From: Chloroflexota bacterium
GTDB taxonomy: Bacteria; Chloroflexota; UBA6077; CF-72
Assembly: GCA_019239775.1 (NCBI GenBank)
Contig: JAFAZN010000024.1
Coordinates: 1-41,778, forward strand
DNA: 41,778 nt
Direction: 5' to 3'
The notes beneath the pieces were generated by a model that was given only the letters and a program-made list of their open reading frames with translations, searched no databases and was not told where the DNA came from. Positions 1 through 8,252 of this stretch are shown here, in pieces (position 1 is the stretch's first letter; each line of letters opens with the position of its first letter). Position numbers and translations under genes: made by a program.

Positions 1-624
<624 letters not shown>

Positions 625-967
625 TCTCGATCTCTCGACCTCACCAAGCCGGCAGGATCAACGTTCTCATCTAATCAAAAAGACCTAATTCAAGAATGTT
701 GCACTCGAGGTTCACCTAGGCAGCGACCTCGAGCTGCTATGTCTGCTCAACTACTCTTCAGTTCTTCAGGTGCGGACAACAAAAAGGCTCGACGTCCGTC
801 GAGCCACGCTTGGCTTCAGGAGGTCGTCAACAACGACTATGCGATTGATGACTCCAGTTTACGGATGATCCGTATCTCCCTCAGTCGCGCGGACACGCCG
901 TATTGGCGCCCCGCGAAAAATCACTATATCGTCCCGCTCACACCTTGTGCAAGCGCTTGACCCAGGG
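625..967 (-). other. Internal transcribed spacer between tRNA-Ala and 23S rRNA
   Basis: These 343 bp have no gene. They hold two inverted repeats: a terminator-like hairpin at 781-805 (separate entry) and a short palindromic arm at 860-874 (TACGGA, loop TGA, TCCGTA). The stretch next to the 23S 5' end (about 625-645) is purine-rich on the minus strand and could form half of the RNase III processing stem that normally pairs with the 3' flank of 23S, which is not visible here. I find no convincing -35/-10 pair for a separate 23S promoter, although a weak TTCTTG-N17-TAGATG match can be read on the minus strand. Confidence 0.7.
781..805 (-). terminator. Intrinsic-terminator-like hairpin inside the rRNA spacer
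   Basis: On the minus strand GGCTCGAC and GTCGAGCC form a perfect 8-bp stem around the loop GGAC, directly followed by TTTTT (785-781). That is the full architecture of a rho-independent terminator. It lies about 160 nt after tRNA-Ala and about 160 nt before the 23S 5' end, where full termination would separate the tRNAs from 23S. It may instead be read through by an antitermination complex, act as a regulated attenuator, or serve as an RNA processing site. Confidence 0.65.
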
Positions 968-1040
968 TGGAGCCGAGGGGATTCGAACCCCTGACCTCCG
1001 CCGTGCAAAGGCGGCGCTCTCCCAACTAAGCTACGGCCCC
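968..1040 (-). tRNA. tRNA-Ala (anticodon TGC)
   Basis: A 73-nt cloverleaf folds cleanly on the minus strand. The acceptor stem is GGGGCCG/CGGCTCC with discriminator A. The D arm is GCTT..GAGC. The anticodon stem CCGCC/GGCGG carries the loop TTTGCAC, giving anticodon TGC. The T arm is AGGGG TTCGAAT CCCCT. The 3' CCA is not encoded, since the DNA continues CCC after the discriminator, so it must be added enzymatically. It lies 27 bp downstream of tRNA-Ile and upstream of 23S, the standard Ile-Ala spacer pair of bacterial rrn operons. Confidence 0.97.
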
Positions 1041-1067
1041 TTCGACTCGGACGGCGCTCTCAAAGGG

Positions 1068-1141
1068 TGGGCCAGCCTGGAATCGAACCAGGGACCTCAG
1101 TCTTATCAGGACTGCGCTCTAGCCGACTGAGCTACTGGCCC
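1068..1141 (-). tRNA. tRNA-Ile (anticodon GAT)
   Basis: A 74-nt cloverleaf on the minus strand. The acceptor stem is GGGCCAG/CTGGCCC with discriminator A. The D arm is GCTC..GAGC. The anticodon stem CAGTC/GACTG carries the loop CTGATAA, giving anticodon GAT. The T arm is CCTGG TTCGATT CCAGG. CCA is not encoded. In a normal rrn operon the 3' end of 16S would lie within a few hundred bases upstream, at higher coordinates here. Instead there are 200 bp of non-coding DNA and then a divergent epimerase gene, so this tRNA appears to be the first gene of the transcript. Confidence 0.97.
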
Positions 1142-1341
1142 GCGCGAGATTGGTCGTCGACCGATTCGCCACTGTCCGAAGGCGCACACACTGCGCCCTT
1201 CGAGGCCTACTATACCGAATCCTCGCCGACGCACGCGACTCGCCCTGCCCATCCTCTTGACGTAACCGCTGCCTTGTTACGCCGGCATAGGCTGCGTCCC
1301 AGGCTCGGCGCAGGTCGGGCCAAGGTATGTAGAGTTCGCCA
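1142..1341. promoter_or_regulatory. Divergent intergenic region; candidate tRNA-23S promoter
   Basis: These 200 bp separate the minus-strand tRNA-Ile/tRNA-Ala/23S unit from the plus-strand epimerase and must hold the promoters of both. On the minus strand a TATAGT hexamer (1214-1209) is a fair -10 candidate, which would start transcription about 60 nt before tRNA-Ile, but no good -35 lies 16-19 bp upstream of it. On the plus strand a TTGACG (1257-1262) resembles a -35 without a matching -10. There is no trace of the 16S 3' end; the anti-Shine-Dalgarno CCTCC context is absent. Confidence 0.4.
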
Positions 1342-2310
1342 ATGCGCGTGCTCGTTACCGGCTGCGCTGGGTTCATCGGTTCGCACATCGCCGAACGAAT
1401 GATCGACCTTGGCCACGAGGTCGTCGGCGTTGACTGCTTTGTTGACTACTATCCGCGCGCGCTCAAGGAAAACAACCTGGCACGGCTCCGCGAGGAACCC
1501 CAGTTTTCGTTCCGTGAGCTCGATATCTCAGTGGAGCCGATCGAATCGGTCTGCGAAGGCGTCGATGTCATTTATCACCAGGCCGCGCAACCCGGCGTGC
1601 GGGCGAGCTGGGGAGAGGAGTTCGAGACGTACACGCGGCACAACGTACTTGCGACTCAGCGCTTACTCGAAGCCGTTAAGGCCCGTGGGCTCCGCAAGTT
1701 GATCTATGCCTCCTCATCGTCAATCTATGGGGACGCGGAGGCCTTTCCAACCAGTGAGACGGCATTGCCGACGCCGATTAGCCCGTACGGCACAACCAAG
1801 CTCGCCGGGGAACATCTCACGTACTTGTACTGGCGCAATTACGGCGTGCCGACGGTAGCCCTGCGCTACTTCACGGTCTATGGACCTCGACAACGGCCCG
1901 ATATGGCATTCCACAGGTTCATTCGCGCGGCAATCAACCATCGGCCTATTCAGATCTATGGCGACGGTGAGCAAACGCGCGACTTCACCTTCGTAAGCGA
2001 CGCAGTCGACGCGAACGTGGCCGCGGCAAACCTCAATATCGCTGGAGTGGCACTGAATATCGGCGGTGGCAGCCGTGTAACGGTGAATTACATCCTGCAG
2101 TTGCTGGGCGAGATTAGCGGAAGTGAGCTCCACATCAACTACGTTGAGGCGCAGAAAGGCGACGTCCGCCACACCTCGGCGGATACTTCCGCCGCCGCGC
2201 GACTGCTGGGATACACACCAGTTGTCGACCTGCCTGCGGGTCTGCGGGCGGAGTTCGATTGGTTTCGAAAACTTGACGTTCGGCTACAAAGGGCAGCCGA
2301 CGGACACTAG
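1342..2310 (+). CDS. NAD-dependent sugar-nucleotide epimerase/dehydratase
   Basis: A 322-aa extended short-chain dehydrogenase/reductase. The Rossmann motif is GCAGFIG (residues 7-13), with an acidic residue ending beta-2 (D31) as expected for NAD. The catalytic serine lies within SSSS (124-127) and the YxxxK pair is Y149/K153 in SPYGTTK. The HQAAQPGVR block and the ALRYFTVYGPRQRPDMA block are typical of UDP-glucuronate 4-epimerases and related UDP-sugar epimerases, whose length (about 310-330 aa) matches. It would act in the cytosol to make a UDP-sugar such as UDP-galacturonate or UDP-galactose for the glycosyltransferases next door. The ATG at 1342 begins exactly at the family start; the upstream Shine-Dalgarno is weak. 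The gene converges with the membrane glycosyltransferase, 16 bp apart. Substrate cannot be fixed from sequence alone. Confidence 0.9.
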   Translation: MRVLVTGCAGFIGSHIAERMIDLGHEVVGVDCFVDYYPRALKENNLARLREEPQFSFRELDISVEPIESVCEGVDVIYHQAAQPGVRASWGEEFETYTRHNVLATQRLLEAVKARGLRKLIYASSSSIYGDAEAFPTSETALPTPISPYGTTKLAGEHLTYLYWRNYGVPTVALRYFTVYGPRQRPDMAFHRFIRAAINHRPIQIYGDGEQTRDFTFVSDAVDANVAAANLNIAGVALNIGGGSRVTVNYILQLLGEISGSELHINYVEAQKGDVRHTSADTSAAARLLGYTPVVDLPAGLRAEFDWFRKLDVRLQRAADGH

Positions 2311-2326
2311 CCGCGAACGCGCTCCT

Positions 2327-4027
2327 TCATTGTGACCACGCATAGATGCGGATGACCGGTGGACCCGCAACGGGCCAAAGGTTGCATGCGCAACGGTCGT
2401 CCAGGACTGAGCCCAGCATTGGTACTGCCAACTGTTGTGCATGACTCTCCCAAACCAATCGGAGCTGCGACTGAACGGTGTGGTAAAAGTTGACCTCGAC
2501 CGGGTACCTGCTCGCTTCCGCGAGATATCTATCATCCACGGCGCTGCTGGTGATCAAATAGTTATAGCCTTGGTGGCTATAGTCATCTAACGAGGGATCT
2601 GCAGCAAGCGAAAATCGCTCATCCACCGCGTATGTCGTGCCCGATAGTGGCGCAGCATACGATTCTTCGAGAATCCGGCTACCTGCTGGTACATTGGCCA
2701 GAATCCAAGCGCGCGCCGCGTAGCGTACTCCGCCATCCCGCTCCGATAGCTCAAAATTGACCAACTGGTACAGCGGGAGCGCCGTCACGAGCAGGAGACC
2801 TGCGAGGCCGAGCATATTCCGGCGCGCTATTCCGAGGTGTGCCCAGCGACCGAATCGGCGGACGGTCTCCAGGAGTCCAGCCGCGGCTAACAGGCTCACG
2901 ATTGGCAAGATCGGGATTGTCCAGCGCTGCCAATGCAGCGGCGAGATACTAATGATCACGAGGAAGCCCGCTGCAAATGCGAGTGGACCCGACCACACAG
3001 CCAGCGTCCGCCGTGACAGGGTTGCCAACCCGATGGCGGCCATCACAAGCGCTGGCCACGCCAGTGTGTCTGGGAGTGCTCGGACAAAATACCACGTCAG
3101 GTTGCCTGCGAAGGTCAATCCGTCGCCGCCCAGATGGGATACTTCGGCCTCCGCCTCAAGGCTCGTATAGGCGTTTTGCCAATCGAGAAAGAGGTAAGGC
3201 GTGGTGAGCGCGAACGCGACGATAGCAGCGAGCACCAGCCACACCACGTGCCGGAACCGGTGTGCGTGAGCTGTGCTTGGCGCATATGGGCTGGCAGGAG
3301 CGAGCCACAGCGACAACGCGAGCGCCGGTATCAGTGCGACCATGAAATACCTGGACGAGATCGCGAGGCCGGGGCCAATACCCGCGATCACGACGTTCCC
3401 GAAAGAAGCAGACGTTCGAGCGCGATGGATCGCCCAGAGGCTCAGCACTCCAAAGAACGTGGCTGCGCTGTCACTCCGGACAACTTGCCCGTACGACACA
3501 CTGAGCGGAATACTCGCCGCTACGCACATCGCGACGATGCCGAGCCTCCAGCCACCCATTCGGTTTCCCAACAAGAATGTCAGTAGCAGGCCACCAACCG
3601 CATACAGCACCGACAACTCCCGGCCAATGAGAAAGTACCTCCCTCCGATTGGCTGGAGATTTCGAGCCATGGCGACTAGTTGAGCCGGTCCGCCTCCCCA
3701 TGGGAGATGACTCCACGCGTAATAAGCGGCTGCCAGCGGATAGATGGTCGTCGACCCTGGATGCCCGAACCACCGGGGATCCATGTCCCCAGTCGCTGCG
3801 ATGCTCACGGCTGGTTGGACGAAGAAGGGTTCGTCAACTTCGGGTGAATATGGCAAGATTCGCAAAATGCTGCTCTGGGGGACGAGCAGCGCTACCGCGG
3901 CAACAAATGCGACGACAAGCACTCGGGCGGGGGTCAACCAGGCCTGGCGATCCCTCTGCAATCCGCTCGCGTCGAGCTGCGGCTGGGTGCGGAACCCAGA
4001 AACTTCCACCACCGCGCGTTCAGACAT
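2327..4027 (-). CDS. GT39/ArnT-like polytopic membrane glycosyltransferase
   Basis: A 566-aa protein starting at the ATG at 4027, which overlaps the stop of the upstream fusion gene by 8 bp and follows a purine-rich GGAGGAAGGCGGGGG stretch. The longer open frame to 4306 lies inside the upstream gene and is not credible. A hydrophilic N-terminus is followed by a first transmembrane helix at about 33-50. The loop motif SPEVDEPFF (D65/E66) with a downstream FGHPG matches the catalytic acidic first loop of PMT/ArnT-type (GT-C) enzymes that use polyprenyl-phosphate-linked sugars outside the membrane. About ten further hydrophobic segments follow, then a soluble tail of about 120 residues. Its partner gene upstream is cotranscribed. 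Donor and acceptor are unknown. Confidence 0.75.
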   Translation of the reverse strand: MSERAVVEVSGFRTQPQLDASGLQRDRQAWLTPARVLVVAFVAAVALLVPQSSILRILPYSPEVDEPFFVQPAVSIAATGDMDPRWFGHPGSTTIYPLAAAYYAWSHLPWGGGPAQLVAMARNLQPIGGRYFLIGRELSVLYAVGGLLLTFLLGNRMGGWRLGIVAMCVAASIPLSVSYGQVVRSDSAATFFGVLSLWAIHRARTSASFGNVVIAGIGPGLAISSRYFMVALIPALALSLWLAPASPYAPSTAHAHRFRHVVWLVLAAIVAFALTTPYLFLDWQNAYTSLEAEAEVSHLGGDGLTFAGNLTWYFVRALPDTLAWPALVMAAIGLATLSRRTLAVWSGPLAFAAGFLVIISISPLHWQRWTIPILPIVSLLAAAGLLETVRRFGRWAHLGIARRNMLGLAGLLLVTALPLYQLVNFELSERDGGVRYAARAWILANVPAGSRILEESYAAPLSGTTYAVDERFSLAADPSLDDYSHQGYNYLITSSAVDDRYLAEASRYPVEVNFYHTVQSQLRLVWESHAQQLAVPMLGSVLDDRCACNLWPVAGPPVIRIYAWSQ

Positions 4028-5741
4028 AGCCCCCGCCTTCCTCCGCGGATACTTCCATAAATGGTGTCTCGCGTATCCCCGGTCCCTGGCCGTACCATGT
4101 GAATGGCCGTTCGGCGATCTTTTCGAGCACGAAGGTCCCGTCGTGGTGCACTCTCCCCTCCGGTCGCAGCACCATGAGATTTCTGCGGAACCACGAGAGG
4201 CTTGCGAGTGTGCGGAGTGCGAGGCTGTCAATCGCCTCCGGGCGCCATCCATGCTGGCGCCACAGATCGAGCCAATGCGGCAGCGGTTGGCAATTGATAT
4301 GCCCATTGCCGGGCTGGCCAGGTTCGGCAGCCGAAAAGACGATTAATTCACGTGCGTGCTTGGCAACAGTTCCTATCAGCTTCCTCGCCGAAGCCGGATC
4401 GAGGTGTTCCGCAACCTCGGTGCACACTACGAGATCAAATGTGCGGCCAAGGTCAAGCGGATTTGTCAAATCGTGAAACGCGTATTGACCGGGCCCCAAC
4501 GCAGTCATTTCCGGTGCAAGAGCGTCCACACCGAACACGTCTTCAGCACCCAGCTTATTGAGGAGGCGCAAGTAGGCTCCGATGCCACAGCCGACGTCCA
4601 GAACACTTGCCGGCTGGTAGCGTTCGGCGATTGCCCGAAACGGTGGCACGTCTACACGCACATGATCCCAATGCCAACCTGCGTCGAAACCTCCAGCTGC
4701 GAGCGGTGCGGCGGACTCACTTGCACCAGGTCGGGTGAGATCGAGCGCCCCCGGGACGGGTGTCAGAGCCTGGGCCCATGATCGTACGATCAACGGAAGC
4801 GCCTCCGCCGCAGCTCCGGAGGAATAGCGTCGAATGTAGTGGGTTGGCGGTGTGTCCGTGACAAGCGTTGCCTTCCAGTCTTGTTCTACGTCAAAATTTG
4901 CGTATCGCTGAGAAAGCTCAGCCAGATGGTTGGGCTCAATACGCTCGCCACGCGCAACACGGTCGGCGATGTCCCGCTTTTGAGATCCGCCGCCTGTTCG
5001 AAGTGCAGCATCCTTCGCCAGATAAGCCATCCACCCCACTACACCCTTGCCAATTACCTGATCCTTGCTGCGGATCGGAAAGTGCTGGAGAGGAAGCGTA
5101 TCCAGGAGTACGAACGGTAGGCTGTCACCGTTCGTGCGCATCACCTTGTGGTTGCCTTGGCTGATTCTCAGGTCCAGGCCAGGCGCTCCGTCCAGACGCA
5201 GGATTGCCTTGCGCCACTGTGGTCGCTCTTCCGTCCGGCGATTGCGCATAGTTCGCGGTGGGTCCGTGCTCTGTGCCGAGACATCATCCGCGACGAGCAC
5301 AAAGGTCCGCCACGGCGCTAATCCCAGCCCGCCAGGTGGAATAGCGCTCAATGCCATCAGAAACTGTCTGCGATCCGCGGCGCCGATGAACTCGTCGGCG
5401 TCGATCAACACAACGTAATCGGCGAAGAACGCCGTTTGAGCGGCGTGCAGCAGTCGCGTCATGTACTCCGCTTGTGTGTAGCCGAAGGCTGGGATGTCTC
5501 CTACTACTAGCCCATCAAATTCACGCGCCAGCTGGGTGAGGATCGCGCGAGTGGAATCTACCGAGCCGTTATCCGCCACAACGAGTGCGTCGAGGAAGCG
5601 CAGGTTGTGTCGGACGAATGGCTCGATAATGTCCTGCTCGTTCTTCACCATTCCCAGGCCGATCACCCGAGGCGTCGGCAAAGATTGTGGACGGCGACTG
5701 GCCCAACCTGGACGCATCCCGCGGAGGATTTCTCTCAGCAT
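4020..5741 (-). CDS. GT2 glycosyltransferase fused to SAM methyltransferase
   Basis: A 573-aa two-domain protein. The N-terminal half (about 24-250) is a GT2-type GT-A fold of the kind that begins GMVKNE (30-35), followed by VVADNGSVDST (54-64) and the metal-binding DAD (114-116, VLIDADEFIG). After a linker of about 100 residues, the C-terminal part is a class I SAM-dependent methyltransferase with motif I LDVGCGIG (381-388), an acidic residue after beta-2 (GVDALAP) and VCTEVAEHLD. It could transfer a sugar and then methylate it, or work on two residues of the same glycan. The start ATG has a GAGGT Shine-Dalgarno 5 bp upstream. The gene is coupled to the GT39-like gene. The fusion is unusual but the domain calls are solid; substrates are unknown. 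Confidence 0.88.
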   Translation of the reverse strand: MLREILRGMRPGWASRRPQSLPTPRVIGLGMVKNEQDIIEPFVRHNLRFLDALVVADNGSVDSTRAILTQLAREFDGLVVGDIPAFGYTQAEYMTRLLHAAQTAFFADYVVLIDADEFIGAADRRQFLMALSAIPPGGLGLAPWRTFVLVADDVSAQSTDPPRTMRNRRTEERPQWRKAILRLDGAPGLDLRISQGNHKVMRTNGDSLPFVLLDTLPLQHFPIRSKDQVIGKGVVGWMAYLAKDAALRTGGGSQKRDIADRVARGERIEPNHLAELSQRYANFDVEQDWKATLVTDTPPTHYIRRYSSGAAAEALPLIVRSWAQALTPVPGALDLTRPGASESAAPLAAGGFDAGWHWDHVRVDVPPFRAIAERYQPASVLDVGCGIGAYLRLLNKLGAEDVFGVDALAPEMTALGPGQYAFHDLTNPLDLGRTFDLVVCTEVAEHLDPASARKLIGTVAKHARELIVFSAAEPGQPGNGHINCQPLPHWLDLWRQHGWRPEAIDSLALRTLASLSWFRRNLMVLRPEGRVHHDGTFVLEKIAERPFTWYGQGPGIRETPFMEVSAEEGGGYV

Positions 5742-5963
5742 AAATACCTCGCGTCGGCAGAAACCGCTGATGGCATGGAGCGGAACGTCGGCTGTAGGCC
5801 CATCAGAAGGAGGGTGGCGAGAGTCCGCCCACGCCGACTTCTCGGGATGGCACAGATTGCGTTACCCATTGGGTGCGCATTCGTACGGCCATCGGTACTC
5901 TCCGGTAGCCCTTTTGGCTGAATCCCGTCCCTAGACTTTTCCAGACCCCGTTTCGGGGTACAC
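5742..5963. promoter_or_regulatory. Divergent promoter region between GT2-methyltransferase and beta-helix gene
   Basis: A 222-bp gene-free interval between two divergent starts, so it should contain two promoters. On the plus strand TAGACT (5932-5937) is a possible -10 with no convincing -35. No clear pair is visible for the minus strand. The only strong structure is a hairpin over the Shine-Dalgarno of the plus-strand gene (separate entry). I see no short coding sequence in it. Confidence 0.35.
5945..5959 (+). promoter_or_regulatory. Hairpin covering the ribosome binding site of the beta-helix gene
   Basis: ACCCCG and CGGGGT form a perfect 6-bp stem with loop TTT. The 3' arm contains the only Shine-Dalgarno-like run (GGGG, 5955-5958), which lies 5 nt before the ATG at 5964. 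In the mRNA the ribosome site would be paired unless the hairpin is opened. This could damp translation or respond to temperature or a bound factor. The element is short, so chance is a real alternative. Confidence 0.4.
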
Positions 5964-8252
5964 ATGCAAGTCAAGCTCAGTCTGCTGAGGGCGGCCGCCA
6001 TCGGCTTCGCTCTCATTTTCGCTGGCGCTGTTGCCGAGGCAAGCGCCGCGACCAATCCCTACGAGGAATTCGTAGGGCCCTTCCCCTCCTGGCACCAGGT
6101 TCAGTGCTCAGGCACCGACGACACTGCCATGCTGCAGTCCGCGCTGAACACGCTCGGCCGAACCGGCGGACCAGCCGTCCTGTACATCAAGGCAGGCACC
6201 TGCCGCATCACCAGCACGCTGCACCTTGGCCAGAACGCCGGCGGCGCCCAGGGCGTCCAGAACGTCACTCTCCTCGGTCACGACCCGGCCGATACGAAGA
6301 TTCTCTGGGCAGGTGCTGCCGGTATGTGGCAGCGCATGTTCGAGGTCGATGGCGTCGGCCACTCGCGCTTCGGGCGCCTCACCTGGGATGGCGGCGGCGC
6401 AGCCGACATCGTCTACTTCGACGCCACCAGCAGCCAGGCGCCCTATTTCCCCACGGGCAACCGCCACGAGGACGAGGTCTTCCAGAATCTCTGGTCGGGC
6501 GGCGGTATCGCCTACTACCTCGGCGCCCAGAACACCGGCGTCTCCGAGTCGGAGTACATGCGCAACAAATTCATCGGGCCTATGCAGGCGGGCCTGTTCC
6601 TGGCCAACGCCAATGTGCTCGACCATTGGGTCTGGGACAGCTTGTTCCAGAACGTCCGATATGGCGTCACCAACACGTTGCCAGGTCGGCCCAGCGGCTC
6701 AGGTGGCGACTGGGGCGTGAACCGCTCGGTCTTCTTGAACAACACCACTGACCTGTCGATTGGCAATACGCAGGCCTTCTTCGGCTCGCGCTGGAACTAC
6801 AGTCGCGGCTCGCAGACGCACGTCTTCGGCGGACCAATCGGCATGGTCGCCGCCGGCTGGACCAGCCAGGGCGAAACGGTGCTGAACTACGGCCAGAACC
6901 CGCTATCCGCACAGAATGTCGGGCCGCTCGGGGTCATCGATGGCGTCTTCAATGGCGGCAAGCCGACGGGCCAGATTGGCGTCGCGCAGGCCTACTGCAA
7001 CAGCGGTTGCAGCGGCGACCTGTGGGCTATGGGCAATACCTTTTCTAATAGCAGCCCCTACCAGTACGCGATTCCCTACCCGTCAGCCGGTCGCATCCAC
7101 GCCTTCGCCGAGGATCGCCTCGGACAGACCATTAGCGATCCGGGCCCGCCCGCGCTGCCGCCGACGCCCGCGCGCAGTAGCGCCGCGATTATCGAAGTCA
7201 CGAACGGCGACATCGCAGGTGCGCTCACGCGGGCGGGTAACAACCACGTCGTCGTCCACATCCCCCAGGGCACCTACAACATCGCCCAGACGCTGCAGGT
7301 CGGACCAAACGTCATTCTGACCGGCGACGGCCTCGGCGCCACCCAGCTCCATTCGGTTGGAGCCGACCCCATCCTGCAATTGAAGGGACCATCGCACGCG
7401 GTCGTGCGCGATCTGAGCCTTCAGGCCTGGGACGGCAATGCCCAGCAACGCATCGCCTCTGGCATCGTGGTGGACAACGCCGATCAACCCGGCGGCCTCG
7501 TGCACGCCGAGGACTCGGTGCTGGACCACAACAACACGGGCTGGGATGTTTCAAGCCTTGCGCAGACCGTCGTCGACCTGTTCGACGACCAGAACAGCGC
7601 CAACACACACGTCGGCCAGGGCGGGGCTAATCCCAGCGTTGACTATCGCAGCACGAACGCGCGGATACACATCTTCAATGGCGCCGGCGCGGGCAGTGAT
7701 GCGGTCTACGAGGTTCATGCGGGCGAGCTGGTATCGCAGACGCACTACCTCGAGGGCAGCCCGAATGGAGCACCTGCCACGCTGGTTGCGCCGAACACTT
7801 CGGGCACACTCACACTCGATGCGGGCAACTTCGCGCCCAACTCGGGCGGCATCGACACCACGACGTTCAGCGGCCTGTTCACGCTCACCAACTTCAGCAA
7901 TACGCTATCCGGGAACGGCTCCGCATCGGCGCGCCAGTTCGGCCCCAATTCGTTGGTGCTGGGCCTCTCGTATGGCTCGGCCAGTGATGCAATCGCACCG
8001 AGCTTCAGCGGTGGACCCTACGCGCTCTGGATGCCGAGGCGGGCAAACACTGATGGTAGTGACCTGGTAAACGAGCAACAGGCCGGCGTCGCCGATTCTA
8101 CGCAGTTCCTGCACGATCACCTGGCGGCGCTGCGCGCAGCCAAGCCGCTGCCCGTGGCACCGGGCGCTGCCAATGCCACCGACGTGCGGCTCTACCGCGT
8201 TGGTGGTGAGTTCTTGAAGTCCGCCGTGCGGGTAACCGGCTCGGCTTCCTAG
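5964..8252 (+). CDS. Secreted right-handed beta-helix (pectate-lyase-superfamily) protein
   Basis: A 762-aa protein with a signal peptide (hydrophobic core about 8-24, likely cleavage after EASA, near residue 29). The mature part starts with an SGTDDTAMLQSALN block followed by LYIKAGTCRIT, the usual opening of Pectate_lyase_3-type beta-helix domains. A second copy of the same logic appears at about 405-450 (VVHIPQGTYNIAQTL ... GDGLGAT), so two helix domains are likely in tandem. Glycine/asparagine-rich repeats continue to about 640. Such folds cleave, epimerise or bind acidic polysaccharides, but I cannot point to catalytic residues. It is paralogous along its length to the minus-strand protein at 10398-12590, including the C-terminal NATDVRLYRV. 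Its stop overlaps the stop of the convergent HlyD-like gene across CTAG. Confidence 0.8.
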   Translation: MQVKLSLLRAAAIGFALIFAGAVAEASAATNPYEEFVGPFPSWHQVQCSGTDDTAMLQSALNTLGRTGGPAVLYIKAGTCRITSTLHLGQNAGGAQGVQNVTLLGHDPADTKILWAGAAGMWQRMFEVDGVGHSRFGRLTWDGGGAADIVYFDATSSQAPYFPTGNRHEDEVFQNLWSGGGIAYYLGAQNTGVSESEYMRNKFIGPMQAGLFLANANVLDHWVWDSLFQNVRYGVTNTLPGRPSGSGGDWGVNRSVFLNNTTDLSIGNTQAFFGSRWNYSRGSQTHVFGGPIGMVAAGWTSQGETVLNYGQNPLSAQNVGPLGVIDGVFNGGKPTGQIGVAQAYCNSGCSGDLWAMGNTFSNSSPYQYAIPYPSAGRIHAFAEDRLGQTISDPGPPALPPTPARSSAAIIEVTNGDIAGALTRAGNNHVVVHIPQGTYNIAQTLQVGPNVILTGDGLGATQLHSVGADPILQLKGPSHAVVRDLSLQAWDGNAQQRIASGIVVDNADQPGGLVHAEDSVLDHNNTGWDVSSLAQTVVDLFDDQNSANTHVGQGGANPSVDYRSTNARIHIFNGAGAGSDAVYEVHAGELVSQTHYLEGSPNGAPATLVAPNTSGTLTLDAGNFAPNSGGIDTTTFSGLFTLTNFSNTLSGNGSASARQFGPNSLVLGLSYGSASDAIAPSFSGGPYALWMPRRANTDGSDLVNEQQAGVADSTQFLHDHLAALRAAKPLPVAPGAANATDVRLYRVGGEFLKSAVRVTGSAS

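Noticed and set aside
649..662. GTTGATCCTGCCGG on the minus strand, identical to the 5' signature of archaeal/eukaryal 16S-18S rRNA
   Set aside because: The match is only 14 nt and is followed directly by 23S, with no small-subunit sequence after it. Treated as chance.
1257..1302. Plus-strand sigma70 promoter for the epimerase from TTGACG or TTGTTA
   Set aside because: No -10 hexamer with acceptable spacing follows either element, so only the region is annotated.
4028..4306. Upstream extension of the GT39-like protein by 93 residues
   Set aside because: It lies wholly inside the upstream GT2-methyltransferase gene, is rich in Arg/Ser/Cys and lacks homology, while a well-placed ATG at 4027 exists.
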